Shown piece after piece: positions 1-8,597 of a stretch of 64,000 nucleotides of DNA. The notes beneath the pieces were generated by a model that worked only from the letters and a program-made list of their open reading frames with translations, did no database searches and was not told the DNA's origin. Every line of letters starts with the position of its first letter. Position 1 is the first letter of the stretch. A program made the position numbers and the translations under genes. The DNA is from Mesorhizobium sp. ORS 3324 (GTDB lineage: Bacteria; Pseudomonadota; Alphaproteobacteria; Rhizobiales; Rhizobiaceae), in assembly GCA_000824825.2 (NCBI GenBank), contig LM655204.1, positions 62,001 through 126,000 on the forward strand, written 5' to 3'.

Positions 1-391
1 CGCTGAGCGGCCTAGGCACCGGTTTCGGCCGGGCTTTCGCAGAAAGGACCGGCTTCTGCAGGATCTTGATGCGACCGATGGCATTGAAGCCCAGAAAGGC
101 GTTGACGCGGTTGATGACTTCGCCGGCCTCATGCTGCAGATGCAGCGCCGCCATGCCTTCGCAGGCGATGACCAGCAGCGCCGGCTCGAACGGATCGTCC
201 TCATTGAGGCGTCGCGGCCATTGGATCTTTTCCGGACGCGAATGGCGGGCAAGGCGCGGGCCGGCGATCTCTTCCCAGGACTGCACCAGCCCGACCGAGA
301 TGCCGGCGCGCTTTCTCAGCACCGGATCGAGGATCTCGGTCGCGAGATCGCTGACCGGAACGGGATTGCCGAAGGGCTTATTCCCTGCCAT
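1..391 (-). CDS. DciA-like DUF721 protein (3' end outside window)
   Basis: Starts at the ATG on the minus strand at 391 and runs off the left edge, so only about 130 N-terminal residues are visible. They read as a DUF721 domain, including VLRKRAGISVGLVQSWEEIAG and LLVIACEGMAALHLQHEAGE, the hallmark of this small nucleic-acid-associated family. DUF721 proteins are related to DciA, the replicative-helicase loader found in bacteria that lack DnaC; a role here is inferred from the family only. Only 32 bases separate its start from the divergent mutY start. Confidence 0.75.
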   Translation of the reverse strand, partial: MAGNKPFGNPVPVSDLATEILDPVLRKRAGISVGLVQSWEEIAGPRLARHSRPEKIQWPRRLNEDDPFEPALLVIACEGMAALHLQHEAGEVINRVNAFLGFNAIGRIKILQKPVLSAKARPKPVPRPLS

Positions 392-423
392 GTGCGTTCT
401 CCGATCCCAAACTCAACCGATCA

Positions 424-1551
424 ATGGCACCGCTGGACCAGACCCGCAAGGCCGAGAGGGCCGCATCCGGAGATAGCAGCATCGCCGCCCGCCTGCTTGC
501 CTGGTACGACGCGCATCACCGCGACCTGCCCTGGCGTGTGACGCCGGGGGCGTTCGCGGGTGGGACAAGGCCAGATCCCTATCGCATCTGGCTGTCCGAG
601 GTGATGCTGCAGCAGACGACCGTTGAGGCGGTGAAGGCCTATTTCCGCAACTTCCTGGAGAAATGGCCCACCGTCGAGGCGCTGGCGGCGGCGCACATCG
701 AGGACGTCATGAAGGCCTGGGCCGGGCTCGGCTATTATTCCAGGGCGCGCAATCTGAAAGCCTGCGCCGATCTCGTGGGACGGCAAGGCGGCCGCTTTCC
801 CGATACCGAGACCGGCCTGAAGGAATTGCCGGGCATCGGCGCCTATACGGCGGCGGCGATCGCGGCGATCGCCTTCGACCGCCCGGCGGCCGTCGTCGAC
901 GGCAATGTCGAGCGCGTCATCTCGCGGCTCTATTCCATTGAAACTCCGCTCAGCGAGGCCAAGCCCGAAATCCGCGCGCAGGTCGAAAAGCTGGTGCCGC
1001 AGAAAAGGCCCGGCGATTTCGCCCAGGCGATGATGGACCTTGGCGCCACGATCTGCACGCCGCGCCGCCCGCGCTGCATGCTTTGCCCGCTGCGCGCGGA
1101 TTGCAGCGCGATCCACTTGGGCGATCCGGGGCGTTTTCCGGTCCGACTGCCGAAGGACGACAAGCCGCTCAGGCGGGGTGCTGCCTTCGTCGCCCAACGC
1201 GACGACGGCGCCATTCTTTTGCGCAAGCGACCGGACAGGGGCCTGCTCGGCGGCATGACAGAGGTGCCGACCACGGCCTGGACGGCGCGGGTCGATGGGG
1301 CGACCACACAAGACGCAGCACCCTTTTGTGCCGACTGGCGGCGCGCCGGGCGGATCGGCCATGTCTTCACCCATTTCGCGCTCGAACTCGAAGTCTTTCA
1401 TGCCCACATCAAGGGCGATGCGCCGAGCGGGCATTTCTGGTCGCTGGCCCATGAAATTTCCGGGGAAGCGCTGCCCACCGTCATGAAAAAGGTAATCGAG
1501 GCGGCGATACCGGGCGCGACCAAGAAGCAAGCCCGGCAGCGCCCGCGTTGA
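424..1551 (+). CDS. mutY: A/G-specific adenine DNA glycosylase MutY
   Basis: A 375-residue MutY that removes adenine mispaired with 8-oxoguanine. The N-terminal HhH-GPD fold is seen from WYDAHHRDLPWR, with the catalytic Glu in WLSEVMLQQTT and the Asp in VVDGNVERVISR. A [4Fe-4S] loop with C-x6-C-x2-C-x5-C spacing (CTPRRPRCMLCPLRADC) lies near residues 210-225. The last third is the NUDIX-like domain that recognises 8-oxoG. Length is normal for the family. The ATG at 424 starts right before MAPLDQTRKAER; it is divergent from the DciA-like gene and followed 10 bases later by an HAD gene. Confidence 0.95.
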   Translation: MAPLDQTRKAERAASGDSSIAARLLAWYDAHHRDLPWRVTPGAFAGGTRPDPYRIWLSEVMLQQTTVEAVKAYFRNFLEKWPTVEALAAAHIEDVMKAWAGLGYYSRARNLKACADLVGRQGGRFPDTETGLKELPGIGAYTAAAIAAIAFDRPAAVVDGNVERVISRLYSIETPLSEAKPEIRAQVEKLVPQKRPGDFAQAMMDLGATICTPRRPRCMLCPLRADCSAIHLGDPGRFPVRLPKDDKPLRRGAAFVAQRDDGAILLRKRPDRGLLGGMTEVPTTAWTARVDGATTQDAAPFCADWRRAGRIGHVFTHFALELEVFHAHIKGDAPSGHFWSLAHEISGEALPTVMKKVIEAAIPGATKKQARQRPR

Positions 1552-1561
1552 AAGGACCGCA

Positions 1562-2173
1562 ATGACCGACATCCGCCACATCGTGTTCGACATCGGCAAG
1601 GTGCTGATCCACTACGACCCGGACCTTCCGTTCAGCCGGCTGATCCCGGATGCGGAGGAGCGGAAATGGTTCTTCGACAATGTCTGCACCAGCGCCTGGA
1701 ATATCGAGCAGGACCGCGGCCGGACATGGGAGGAAGCCGAAGCGCTCCTGATCGCCGAGCATCCCGCCCATGCCGAGAACATCCGCAATTTCCGCCGCTA
1801 TTGGCACGAGATGGTGCCGCATGCCTATGATGACAGCGTCGCCATCATGATCGGCCTGATCGAGAGCGGCCGCGATGTGACCATGCTGACCAATTTCGCC
1901 GCCGACACTTTCTCGGAAGCCCGCCGGCGCTTCGATTTCCTCGACCGGCCGCGCGGCGTCACCGTCTCGGGCGAGATCGGCCTGATCAAGCCGGATCAGG
2001 CTATCTACGACCATCACGTCGCGTCATTCGGCCTGGAGCCCGCCGCCACGCTGTTCATCGACGACAGCCAGAAGAATGTCGACGGTGCCAAGGCCGCCGG
2101 CTGGCACGCGGTACTGTTCACCGATGCCAAGGCGCTTCAAGCGGACCTTGAGCGGCTGGGGATTGCGGCTTGA
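1562..2173 (+). CDS. HAD-family phosphatase, YihX-like
   Basis: A 203-residue HAD hydrolase. Motif I is FDIGKVLIHYD: the nucleophile Asp is kept but the usual second Asp is Gly, the variant seen in YihX-type sugar-phosphate phosphatases (FDLGNV). Motif II is MLTNFA and motif III/IV is around GLIKPDQAIYDHH and LFIDDSQKNVDGAKAAGW. The family suggests a sugar-phosphate substrate such as glucose-1-phosphate; the real substrate cannot be read from sequence. It lies 10 bases after mutY, probably co-transcribed, and converges on ccrM. Confidence 0.85.
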   Translation: MTDIRHIVFDIGKVLIHYDPDLPFSRLIPDAEERKWFFDNVCTSAWNIEQDRGRTWEEAEALLIAEHPAHAENIRNFRRYWHEMVPHAYDDSVAIMIGLIESGRDVTMLTNFAADTFSEARRRFDFLDRPRGVTVSGEIGLIKPDQAIYDHHVASFGLEPAATLFIDDSQKNVDGAKAAGWHAVLFTDAKALQADLERLGIAA

Positions 2174-2218
2174 ACTGAATCGCTTGCGGCGATCCGTTAA
2201 GGTTTTGATTCAAGCGTG

Positions 2219-3352
2219 TCAGCCGCCTGCCCGCTCCATGCCGAGTCGGGCGATGCGGCGCAATTCGTCGATCGGGGTCAGCCCGCCGCTGCGCTCATAG
2301 TGCCAGAAGGTCCAGCCGTTGCAGGCATCCAGTCCCTGAACTTCGGCGCCGATCTTGTGGATCGAGCCGGCGCTGTCGCCGATGGCCAGGGTGCCGTCGG
2401 CGCGCACCTTGGCGGCCCAGCGCTTCTTGGCGTCGTAGAGCGTTGCGCCCGGCGCCACCAGGCCGGTGTCGATCAGGCTGATGAAGGCGACGCGCGGCTC
2501 GGCGCGCTTGCCGGAAAGCACGGTGAGATCAGCGCTTTCCAGCGGCCGGACGGCTGCGATGCGCTCGTTTGCGGCGTCGATATAGGCCTGCTCGCGTTCT
2601 ATACCGACGAAGTGACGGCCGAGGCGCTTGGCGACGGCGCCGGTGGTGCCGGAGCCGAAGAAGGGATCGAGCACGACATCGCCCGGCCTGGTCGAGGCCA
2701 TTATCACACGGGCAAGCAACGCTTCCGGCTTCTGCGTCGGATGCAGCTTGTTGCCGTTGTCGTCCTTCAGGCGCTCGGCGCCGGTGCAAATCGGGAACAG
2801 CCAGTCGGAGCGCATCTGCAGATCGTCGTTCGACGCCTTCAGCGCTTCGTAGTTGAAGGTGTAGCTCTTGGCCTTCTGGTCGCGCGAGGCCCAGATCATC
2901 GTCTCATGCGCGTTCTGGAAGCGGCGGCCGCGGAAGTTCGGCATCGGATTGGTCTTGCGCCAGACGATGTCGTTCAGGATCCAGAAGCCGAGGTCCTGCA
3001 TACGGGCGCCGACGCGGAAGATGTTGTGGTAGGAGCCGATGACCCAGATGGTGCCGTTGGGCTTCAGCACGCGGCGCGCGGCGAGCAGCCAGGCGCGGGT
3101 GAAGGCGTCATAGGCCTCGAAACTCTCGAACTGGTCCCAGTCGTCGTCGACGGCGTCGACCTTGGACTGGTCGGGCCGATGCAGGTCGCCGTCGAGCTGC
3201 AGATTGTAGGGCGGGTCGGCGAAGATGACGTCGATCGACTTTTCCGGCAGCCTGTCGAGCGCCGCGACGCAGTCGCCTTTCAGGATCGTGTCCAGCCATT
3301 CGGACTGCTGGGGAGCATGGGAAAGCTCGTCGAGAAGACGCACGGCAGACAT
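2219..3352 (-). CDS. ccrM: Cell-cycle DNA adenine methyltransferase CcrM
   Basis: A 377-residue beta-class N6-adenine methyltransferase. The catalytic DPPYNLQL lies near residues 46-53 and the SAM-binding DPFFGSGTTGAVAKRLGR about 190 residues later, so the order is DPPY then FxGxG. The C-terminal about 90 residues (from GKRAEPRVAFISLIDTG) match the extra DNA-binding domain typical of CcrM enzymes that methylate GANTC in Rhizobiales and Caulobacter. I chose the ATG at 3352 (MSAVRLLDEL); an upstream GTG at 3364 would add four residues. In this order CcrM is essential and cell-cycle controlled; I see no GANTC in the 170 bases upstream. Confidence 0.93.
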   Translation of the reverse strand: MSAVRLLDELSHAPQQSEWLDTILKGDCVAALDRLPEKSIDVIFADPPYNLQLDGDLHRPDQSKVDAVDDDWDQFESFEAYDAFTRAWLLAARRVLKPNGTIWVIGSYHNIFRVGARMQDLGFWILNDIVWRKTNPMPNFRGRRFQNAHETMIWASRDQKAKSYTFNYEALKASNDDLQMRSDWLFPICTGAERLKDDNGNKLHPTQKPEALLARVIMASTRPGDVVLDPFFGSGTTGAVAKRLGRHFVGIEREQAYIDAANERIAAVRPLESADLTVLSGKRAEPRVAFISLIDTGLVAPGATLYDAKKRWAAKVRADGTLAIGDSAGSIHKIGAEVQGLDACNGWTFWHYERSGGLTPIDELRRIARLGMERAGG

Positions 3353-3522
3353 GAAAACACCCAAAGCACGCGTTACAATTTACTGGCCGTTATGGTTACC
3401 GATCAGCGTAAACATTCGGTGAAGGCCGGGCGTGCCTGCGTCGGTTTGCGAAGACCGGTCCATTGGTGTATGCCCCGCCGCTTGGGCCAGCCAGGCCATT
3501 TTCCTCCACGTTTCGGATTGCC

Positions 3523-4212
3523 ATGCCCCAGCCAGACCTTGTCATCTTCGATTGCGACGGCGTGCTCGTCGATTCCGAAATCGTCGCCGCGCGCGTCGAG
3601 GCCGAGCTTCTTACATCGGCCGGGTTCGAGATCTCGGCGGAGGAGATTTTCGAGACCTATGCCGGGCTGACCTTCAAGGACATCATGCTGCGGCTGGAAG
3701 AAAAGTCGCACATTCCGTTCCAGGCCTCGCTGATCGACCGTGCCGAGGAGCTTGTCGACCGCAGGCTGCGCAGCGACGTGCGCGTCATCGATGGCGCACG
3801 CGAGGCGGTGGCGGCTGTCACCGCGCCGCGCGCGGTATGCTCCAATTCGCGCAAGGAACGGATCGAGTTCATGCTGGAGAAAGTGCGCCTGCTGCCGTTC
3901 TTCGCCGGCCACATCTTTTCAGGGCTCGACATCCCCAGCAAGAAGACCAAGCCGGCGCCGGACGTGTTCCTCTTCGCCGCCGAACAGCTCGGCGCGAACC
4001 CGAAGAACACCTTCGTCATCGAGGATTCCGTGCACGGCGTCACCGGCGCCAGGGCGGCGGGCATGCGCGTCATCGGCTTCACCGGCGCCGGACACAGCTA
4101 TCACGGCCACGCCGACGCGCTGACCGAGGCCGGCGCCGAGACGGTCATCCGCCGCTTCGCGGAACTCGGCAGCACGATCGCCGCGCTATCGGAGTGGTCG
4201 GAAGACGCTTGA
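3523..4212 (+). CDS. HAD-family hydrolase, beta-phosphoglucomutase-like
   Basis: A 229-residue HAD subfamily I protein with the classic motif I FDCDGVLVDSE at its N terminus, a cap with ETYAGLTFKDIMLRLEE, motif II VCSNSRKER, motif III Lys in PSKKTKPAPDVFLFAAEQLG and motif IV VIEDSVHGVTGARAAGM. These features fit the beta-phosphoglucomutase/phosphatase branch, and the substrate is unknown. The ATG at 3523 places motif I at residues 9-14; the frame is open upstream to 3463 but those residues look like leader sequence. Divergent from ccrM. Confidence 0.85.
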   Translation: MPQPDLVIFDCDGVLVDSEIVAARVEAELLTSAGFEISAEEIFETYAGLTFKDIMLRLEEKSHIPFQASLIDRAEELVDRRLRSDVRVIDGAREAVAAVTAPRAVCSNSRKERIEFMLEKVRLLPFFAGHIFSGLDIPSKKTKPAPDVFLFAAEQLGANPKNTFVIEDSVHGVTGARAAGMRVIGFTGAGHSYHGHADALTEAGAETVIRRFAELGSTIAALSEWSEDA

Positions 4213-4390
4213 AAGCGGCGGTGCGTGCCGCGGTCGCGCGGTCAGACCAGACGCCTGGCGGGGCGGCACAAGCTTGGCGCACTCGCCTCAACCGCTCCGG
4301 CAAGCACAGCCCCGAGCGTGCCAAAGCCGATTGCAATCGGAAATGCCCACGCCAAGACAGGCTAGATCAGGCGCACGCGGGCATTGACAG

Positions 4391-5140
4391 CTAATTCGTC
4401 ACCGCCGCTGCGGCGACATGCTTCTTCCTCTTGCCCTTCGACTTGTCCGTCGTCGCCGGCGCGTTCTCGTCGTAGCCGGCATAGGCCTGGTAGTCGGTCG
4501 CGCTGGGCTCCGGCACCACGACATTGGCGTCGGTGAAGACGAACTGCGTGGCGGCCGACGGATCGGTGACCTGCACCTGGTACTGATGCAGTTGCGAATA
4601 GAGCACGTCTGTGCCGTGCTGGACCGCGATGCGGATCGGCATGGTGATGGTGCCGGGCGTGAACAGCGGCCCCGGCACGACCTTGCCGGCGACCGCGATC
4701 TTCATCGTCAGCTGGCCATTGGCGTGGGTGCAATCGCGGGTGAGGTCGGAAATCGAGGCCTGGTAGACGATCTTGGCCGGATCGTGAGCGGGGTCGACGG
4801 GTTGGCCGTTAGGGCCGGTCTGCGCGGCAGCCGCGGCGGCCTCTGCTTCAGCATCGGCCGCTGCGTCAGCCTTCTTTTTCTTGGGCTTGGCGGCGCCGCC
4901 CTTGGCATAGGTGTTGAAGAAGGCGGTGCCGTCGCGCAGCGTCACCTTCGGGCAGTAGGCGCGCAGCTGGCTGGCGAGCACCTGAGGGTTCTGCGGCGGC
5001 GGCGGCGCGGTCGGATCCTTCTTGCTGAAACCGAAGTTCAGGATGCCGTTGTCGCTCGATTGGCAGCCTGCGGCGGCAAGCATAAAGCCGGTGAGCGCCA
5101 GACCCGCGACAACACGACGGTTGACCGAATAAAACCTCAT
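4391..5140 (-). CDS. Hypothetical lipoprotein
   Basis: A 249-residue secreted protein. It begins MRFYSVNRRVVAGLALTG and has a lipobox, MLAAAGC, so it should be lipidated at Cys26. The middle holds an Ala/Lys-rich linker (KPKKKKADAAADAEAEAAAA) and the C terminus is again basic (KGKRKKHVAAAAVTN). No catalytic motif is seen; the region around QASISDLTRDCTHANGQL looks like a conserved rhizobial domain of unknown role. I preferred the ATG at 5140 over the GTG at 5149 because of the GAGGGAAG sequence 10 bases upstream. Divergent from thrC. Confidence 0.7.
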   Translation of the reverse strand: MRFYSVNRRVVAGLALTGFMLAAAGCQSSDNGILNFGFSKKDPTAPPPPQNPQVLASQLRAYCPKVTLRDGTAFFNTYAKGGAAKPKKKKADAAADAEAEAAAAAAQTGPNGQPVDPAHDPAKIVYQASISDLTRDCTHANGQLTMKIAVAGKVVPGPLFTPGTITMPIRIAVQHGTDVLYSQLHQYQVQVTDPSAATQFVFTDANVVVPEPSATDYQAYAGYDENAPATTDKSKGKRKKHVAAAAVTN

Positions 5141-5268
5141 GAACTGCACTTCCCTCTCACAAAGCCGGTGACGTATATCAACGCCGCGGCAAAAATGCGA
5201 CTGAGGCGGCTCGGAAAATTAACCAAATTGCCGTGGATGACGCGGCCGGCAGCAATGGGCCTTTGACG

Positions 5269-6666
5269 ATGCAATATGTGAGTACCCGCGGGGATGCGCC
5301 CGTGCTTGGATTTTCCGACGCGGTGGTGGCCGGGCTGGCGCGCGACGGCGGGCTTTATGTGCCGCGCGAATGGCCGCAGTTTTCGGCAGCCGACATCCGC
5401 GCCATGCGCGGCCTTGCCTATCCGGAGCTCGCCATCCGCGTGCTGACGCCCTTCCTCGGCGGCGAGATCGCCGTGCCTGTCTTCGAGCGGCTGGTGCGCG
5501 AAGCCTACGCGACATTCCGGCACGAGGCGGTCTGCCCGCTGGTGCAGACCGGCACGAATACCTTCATCCTGGAACTTTTCCACGGCCCGACGCTCGCCTT
5601 CAAGGACGTGGCGATGCAACTGCTCGCGCGGCTGATGGACTATGTGCTCGCCGAGCGGGGCCAGCGCGCCACCATCGTCGGCGCCACCTCCGGCGACACC
5701 GGGGGCGCGGCAATAGACGCCTTTGCCGGGCGCGAGCGCACCGACATCTTCATCCTTTTCCCCAACGGCAAGGTCTCTCCGGTGCAGCAGCGGCAGATGA
5801 CGACGTCGGCTGCCGCGAACGTCCATGCGCTGTCGATCGAAGGCAATTTCGACGATTGCCAGGGCCTGGTGAAGGACATGTTCAACGACCACGGCTTCCG
5901 CGATAGAGTGTCGCTCTCGGGCGTGAACTCGATCAACTGGGCGCGCATCATGGCCCAGATCGTCTATTACTTCTCCTCGGCGCTGTCGCTCGGCGCGCCC
6001 GATCGGCCGGTGTCCTTCACCGTGCCGACCGGCAATTTCGGCGACATTTTCGCGGGCTATGCCGCCAAGCGCATGGGGCTACCGGTCGAGCGGCTGATCA
6101 TCGCCACCAACGACAACGACATATTGGCGCGCACGCTTGCCAGCGGCGAATACCGCACCAAGGGCGTGTTCGCCACCACCTCGCCGTCAATGGACATCCA
6201 GGTGTCGTCGAACTTCGAGCGCCTGCTGTTCGAGGCGGCGGGCCGCGATGCTGCGACGGTCAGACGCTACATGAACGGGCTCAAGCAATCCGGCGCCTTC
6301 ACCATCGAGGCCGGCGAAATGGCAAGGATCCGCGCCGAGTTCGACGCCGGCCGCGCCAGCGTCGACGAGGTCGCCGCGACCATCCGCTCGACGCTCGAGG
6401 CAAGCAGCTATCTGCTCGATCCGCACACGGCCGCTGCCGTGCATGTGGCAGCCACCCAACCCTCCGGCGCAGTGCCCATGGTGGTGCTCGGCACCGCCCA
6501 TCCGGCCAAATTCCCGGCCGCGGTCGAGGCAGCCAGCGGCGTGACCCCGGCGCTTCCCGCTTGGCTCGCCGGCTTGATGACAGCCGACGAAAAATACACG
6601 ATACTTCCATCCGAGCTGAAAATGGTGGAAGATTACGTGAGCCGCCACACGCGGGCGGCCCGTTAG
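5269..6666 (+). CDS. thrC: Threonine synthase
   Basis: A 465-residue PLP enzyme converting O-phosphohomoserine to threonine. The N-terminal MQYVSTRGDAP and DGGLYVP are characteristic, the PLP lysine is K112 in GPTLAFKDVAMQ, and the phosphate-binding loop is GATSGDTGGAA. Length fits the long (fungal/proteobacterial) class. I start at the ATG at 5269; an upstream GTG at 5233 adds 12 residues that are not family-like. The partner homoserine kinase gene thrB is present at 16167-17129. Followed after 14 bases by an M16 peptidase, a pairing common in Rhizobiales. Confidence 0.95.
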   Translation: MQYVSTRGDAPVLGFSDAVVAGLARDGGLYVPREWPQFSAADIRAMRGLAYPELAIRVLTPFLGGEIAVPVFERLVREAYATFRHEAVCPLVQTGTNTFILELFHGPTLAFKDVAMQLLARLMDYVLAERGQRATIVGATSGDTGGAAIDAFAGRERTDIFILFPNGKVSPVQQRQMTTSAAANVHALSIEGNFDDCQGLVKDMFNDHGFRDRVSLSGVNSINWARIMAQIVYYFSSALSLGAPDRPVSFTVPTGNFGDIFAGYAAKRMGLPVERLIIATNDNDILARTLASGEYRTKGVFATTSPSMDIQVSSNFERLLFEAAGRDAATVRRYMNGLKQSGAFTIEAGEMARIRAEFDAGRASVDEVAATIRSTLEASSYLLDPHTAAAVHVAATQPSGAVPMVVLGTAHPAKFPAAVEAASGVTPALPAWLAGLMTADEKYTILPSELKMVEDYVSRHTRAAR

Positions 6667-6680
6667 GGAGTACTTGCCAT

Positions 6681-7973
6681 ATGGGTGTTGAGGTAAGCCG
6701 TCTGTCGAACGGCCTGACGGTCGCCACCGAAACCCTTCCAAGCCTCGAATCCGTTGCCCTGGGCGCCTGGGTCAAGTCGGGTGCCCGCAATGAACGCGAC
6801 GAAGAGCATGGCATGGCCCACCTGCTCGAGCACATGGCGTTCAAGGGGACAAGGCGGCGCAGCGCCTTCCAGATCGCCTCGGAAATCGAGAATGTCGGCG
6901 GCGAAATCAACGCCGCTACCAGCGTCGAGACCACCTCCTACTACGCCAGGGTGCTTTCCGACGACGTGCCGCTGGCGGTCGACATCCTGGCCGACATCCT
7001 GCAGGACTCCGAATTCGATCCCGAAGAGCTGGAGCGCGAGCAGCATGTGATCCTGCAGGAGATCGGCGCCGCGCACGACACGCCCGACGACATCGTCTTC
7101 GACCGCTTCACCGAGACGGCCTTCCGCCACCAGACCATCGGCCGCTCGATCCTCGGCACGCCTGATACGGTCAAGTCCTTCACCTCCAGGCAGCTACACG
7201 ATTTCATCGAGCGCCAGTACGGCGCCGAGCGCATGGTCATCGTGGCCGCCGGCGACATCAAGCACGACAATTTCGTGCGCGAGGTCGAAAAACAGCTCGG
7301 CGGCTTCCGCGCCAAGGCCACCAGCAACATCCCGCAATATGCGCAATATGTCGGCGGCGACTTCCGCGAGGACCGCGACCTGATGGACGCGCAGATCGTG
7401 CTCGGCTTCGAGGGCCGCGCCTATCATGTGCGCGACTTCTACGCCTCGCAGGTGCTGTCGATGATCCTGGGCGGCGGCATGTCGTCGAGGCTGTTTCAGG
7501 AGGTGCGCGAGAAGCGCGGGCTCTGTTATTCGGTTTATGCCTTCCACTGGGGTTTTTCCGACACCGGCATTTTTGGCGTGCACGCCGCGACCGGGCAGAG
7601 CGACATTGCCGAGCTGGTGCCGGTCGTCATCGACGAATTGCAGAAGGCGGGTGAGAGCATCCAGCAGGAAGAGCTCGACCGTGCGCGCGCTCAATATCGC
7701 GCCGGCCTGATCATGTCGGCCGAGAGCCCGGCAAGCCGCGCCTCGCAGATCGCCAGGCAGTTGCTTCTGTTCGGCCGGCCGATCGCCAAGGAGGAATTGA
7801 TGGAGCGGCTGGCGGCGCTGACCGTCGACCGGCTGACCGATCTCTCATCGCGGCTGTTCTCGACCAAACCGACACTGACGGCGGTTGGCCCCGTGGGCAC
7901 GCTGGCGCCCTACGAGGCGATCCTCGAATCGCTTGCAGGCCCGCAGACAACGGCCCGCAGGCTCGCCGTTTAA
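6681..7973 (+). CDS. M16 family zinc metallopeptidase (processing-peptidase-like)
   Basis: A 430-residue insulinase/pitrilysin-family protein closest in layout to mitochondrial processing peptidase beta. The inverted zinc motif is complete: H47-x-x-E50-H51 in MAHLLEHMAFKGT, with the downstream Glu in NAATSVETTSYYA. The C-terminal half contains the family sequence REKRGLCYSVYAFHWGF. A TAGGGAG sequence overlapping the thrC stop serves as ribosome-binding site for the ATG at 6681, so it is translated from the thrC message. No signal peptide is visible, so it is probably cytoplasmic; the natural substrate is unknown. Confidence 0.92.
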   Translation: MGVEVSRLSNGLTVATETLPSLESVALGAWVKSGARNERDEEHGMAHLLEHMAFKGTRRRSAFQIASEIENVGGEINAATSVETTSYYARVLSDDVPLAVDILADILQDSEFDPEELEREQHVILQEIGAAHDTPDDIVFDRFTETAFRHQTIGRSILGTPDTVKSFTSRQLHDFIERQYGAERMVIVAAGDIKHDNFVREVEKQLGGFRAKATSNIPQYAQYVGGDFREDRDLMDAQIVLGFEGRAYHVRDFYASQVLSMILGGGMSSRLFQEVREKRGLCYSVYAFHWGFSDTGIFGVHAATGQSDIAELVPVVIDELQKAGESIQQEELDRARAQYRAGLIMSAESPASRASQIARQLLLFGRPIAKEELMERLAALTVDRLTDLSSRLFSTKPTLTAVGPVGTLAPYEAILESLAGPQTTARRLAV

Positions 7974-7994
7974 TCTTCTAGAGAGCCGAGAGCG

Positions 7995-8594
7995 GTGTTC
8001 GCGCTCCCTTTCTTTCGCCGCGACCTGCCGGCATTGAAGGGCGACAAGGTCACGCTGCGCGTGCCGCTGATCAACGACTACCGCGAATGGTCGACGCTGC
8101 GGGGCGAAAGCCGCGCCTTCCTGGAGCCGTGGGAGCCGCGTTGGCAGCCGGACGAGCTTGATCGCACCGCCTGGCGGCTGCGCATCGGCCGCTACCGCGA
8201 GGATTATGCGCAAGGCACGGCCATCGCCTTCTTCATCTTCGAGAAGTCGAGCGGCAAGCTCGCCGGCGGCATCACGCTCGGCAACATTCGTCATGGCGTC
8301 GCCCAAAGCGGCCATATCGGTTACTGGATCGGCGAGCGCTTCGGCGGCCGCGGCCTGATGACCGAGGCGGTCAAGCTGGTATCGCGTTTTGGGTTCGATA
8401 CGCTGAGGTTGCACCGGATCGAGGCTGCCTGTATTCCCGAAAATGCCCGGTCGATCCGCGTGCTTGAAAAAGCCGGATTCCGGCGCGAAGGACTTCTCCG
8501 ATCCTATCTCAGGATCAACGGTATCTGGCAGGATCACTACCTCTACGCCCGGATCGCGGACGATCCGCCGCCGGGTGATGGAACGAAGGGCTGA
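7995..8594 (+). CDS. GNAT-family N-acetyltransferase, RimJ-like
   Basis: A 199-residue acetyltransferase with a GTG start at 7995. The acetyl-CoA loop region is HIGYWIGERFGGRGLMTEA and the C-terminal strand-helix part is RLHRIEAACIPENARSIRVLEKAGF, both typical of the RimJ/RimL group that acetylates protein N termini. Whether it modifies ribosomal protein S5 or another target cannot be told. It follows the M16 peptidase by 21 bases and is likely in the same operon. Confidence 0.88.
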   Translation: MFALPFFRRDLPALKGDKVTLRVPLINDYREWSTLRGESRAFLEPWEPRWQPDELDRTAWRLRIGRYREDYAQGTAIAFFIFEKSSGKLAGGITLGNIRHGVAQSGHIGYWIGERFGGRGLMTEAVKLVSRFGFDTLRLHRIEAACIPENARSIRVLEKAGFRREGLLRSYLRINGIWQDHYLYARIADDPPPGDGTKG

Positions 8595-8597
8595 TAT

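Noticed and set aside
3353..3522. CcrM/CtrA regulatory sites before ccrM
   Set aside because: GTTACCGATCAGCGTAAAC (3395-3413) is partly palindromic, but it does not fit TTAA-N7-TTAA and no GANTC is present, so I did not list it as a site.
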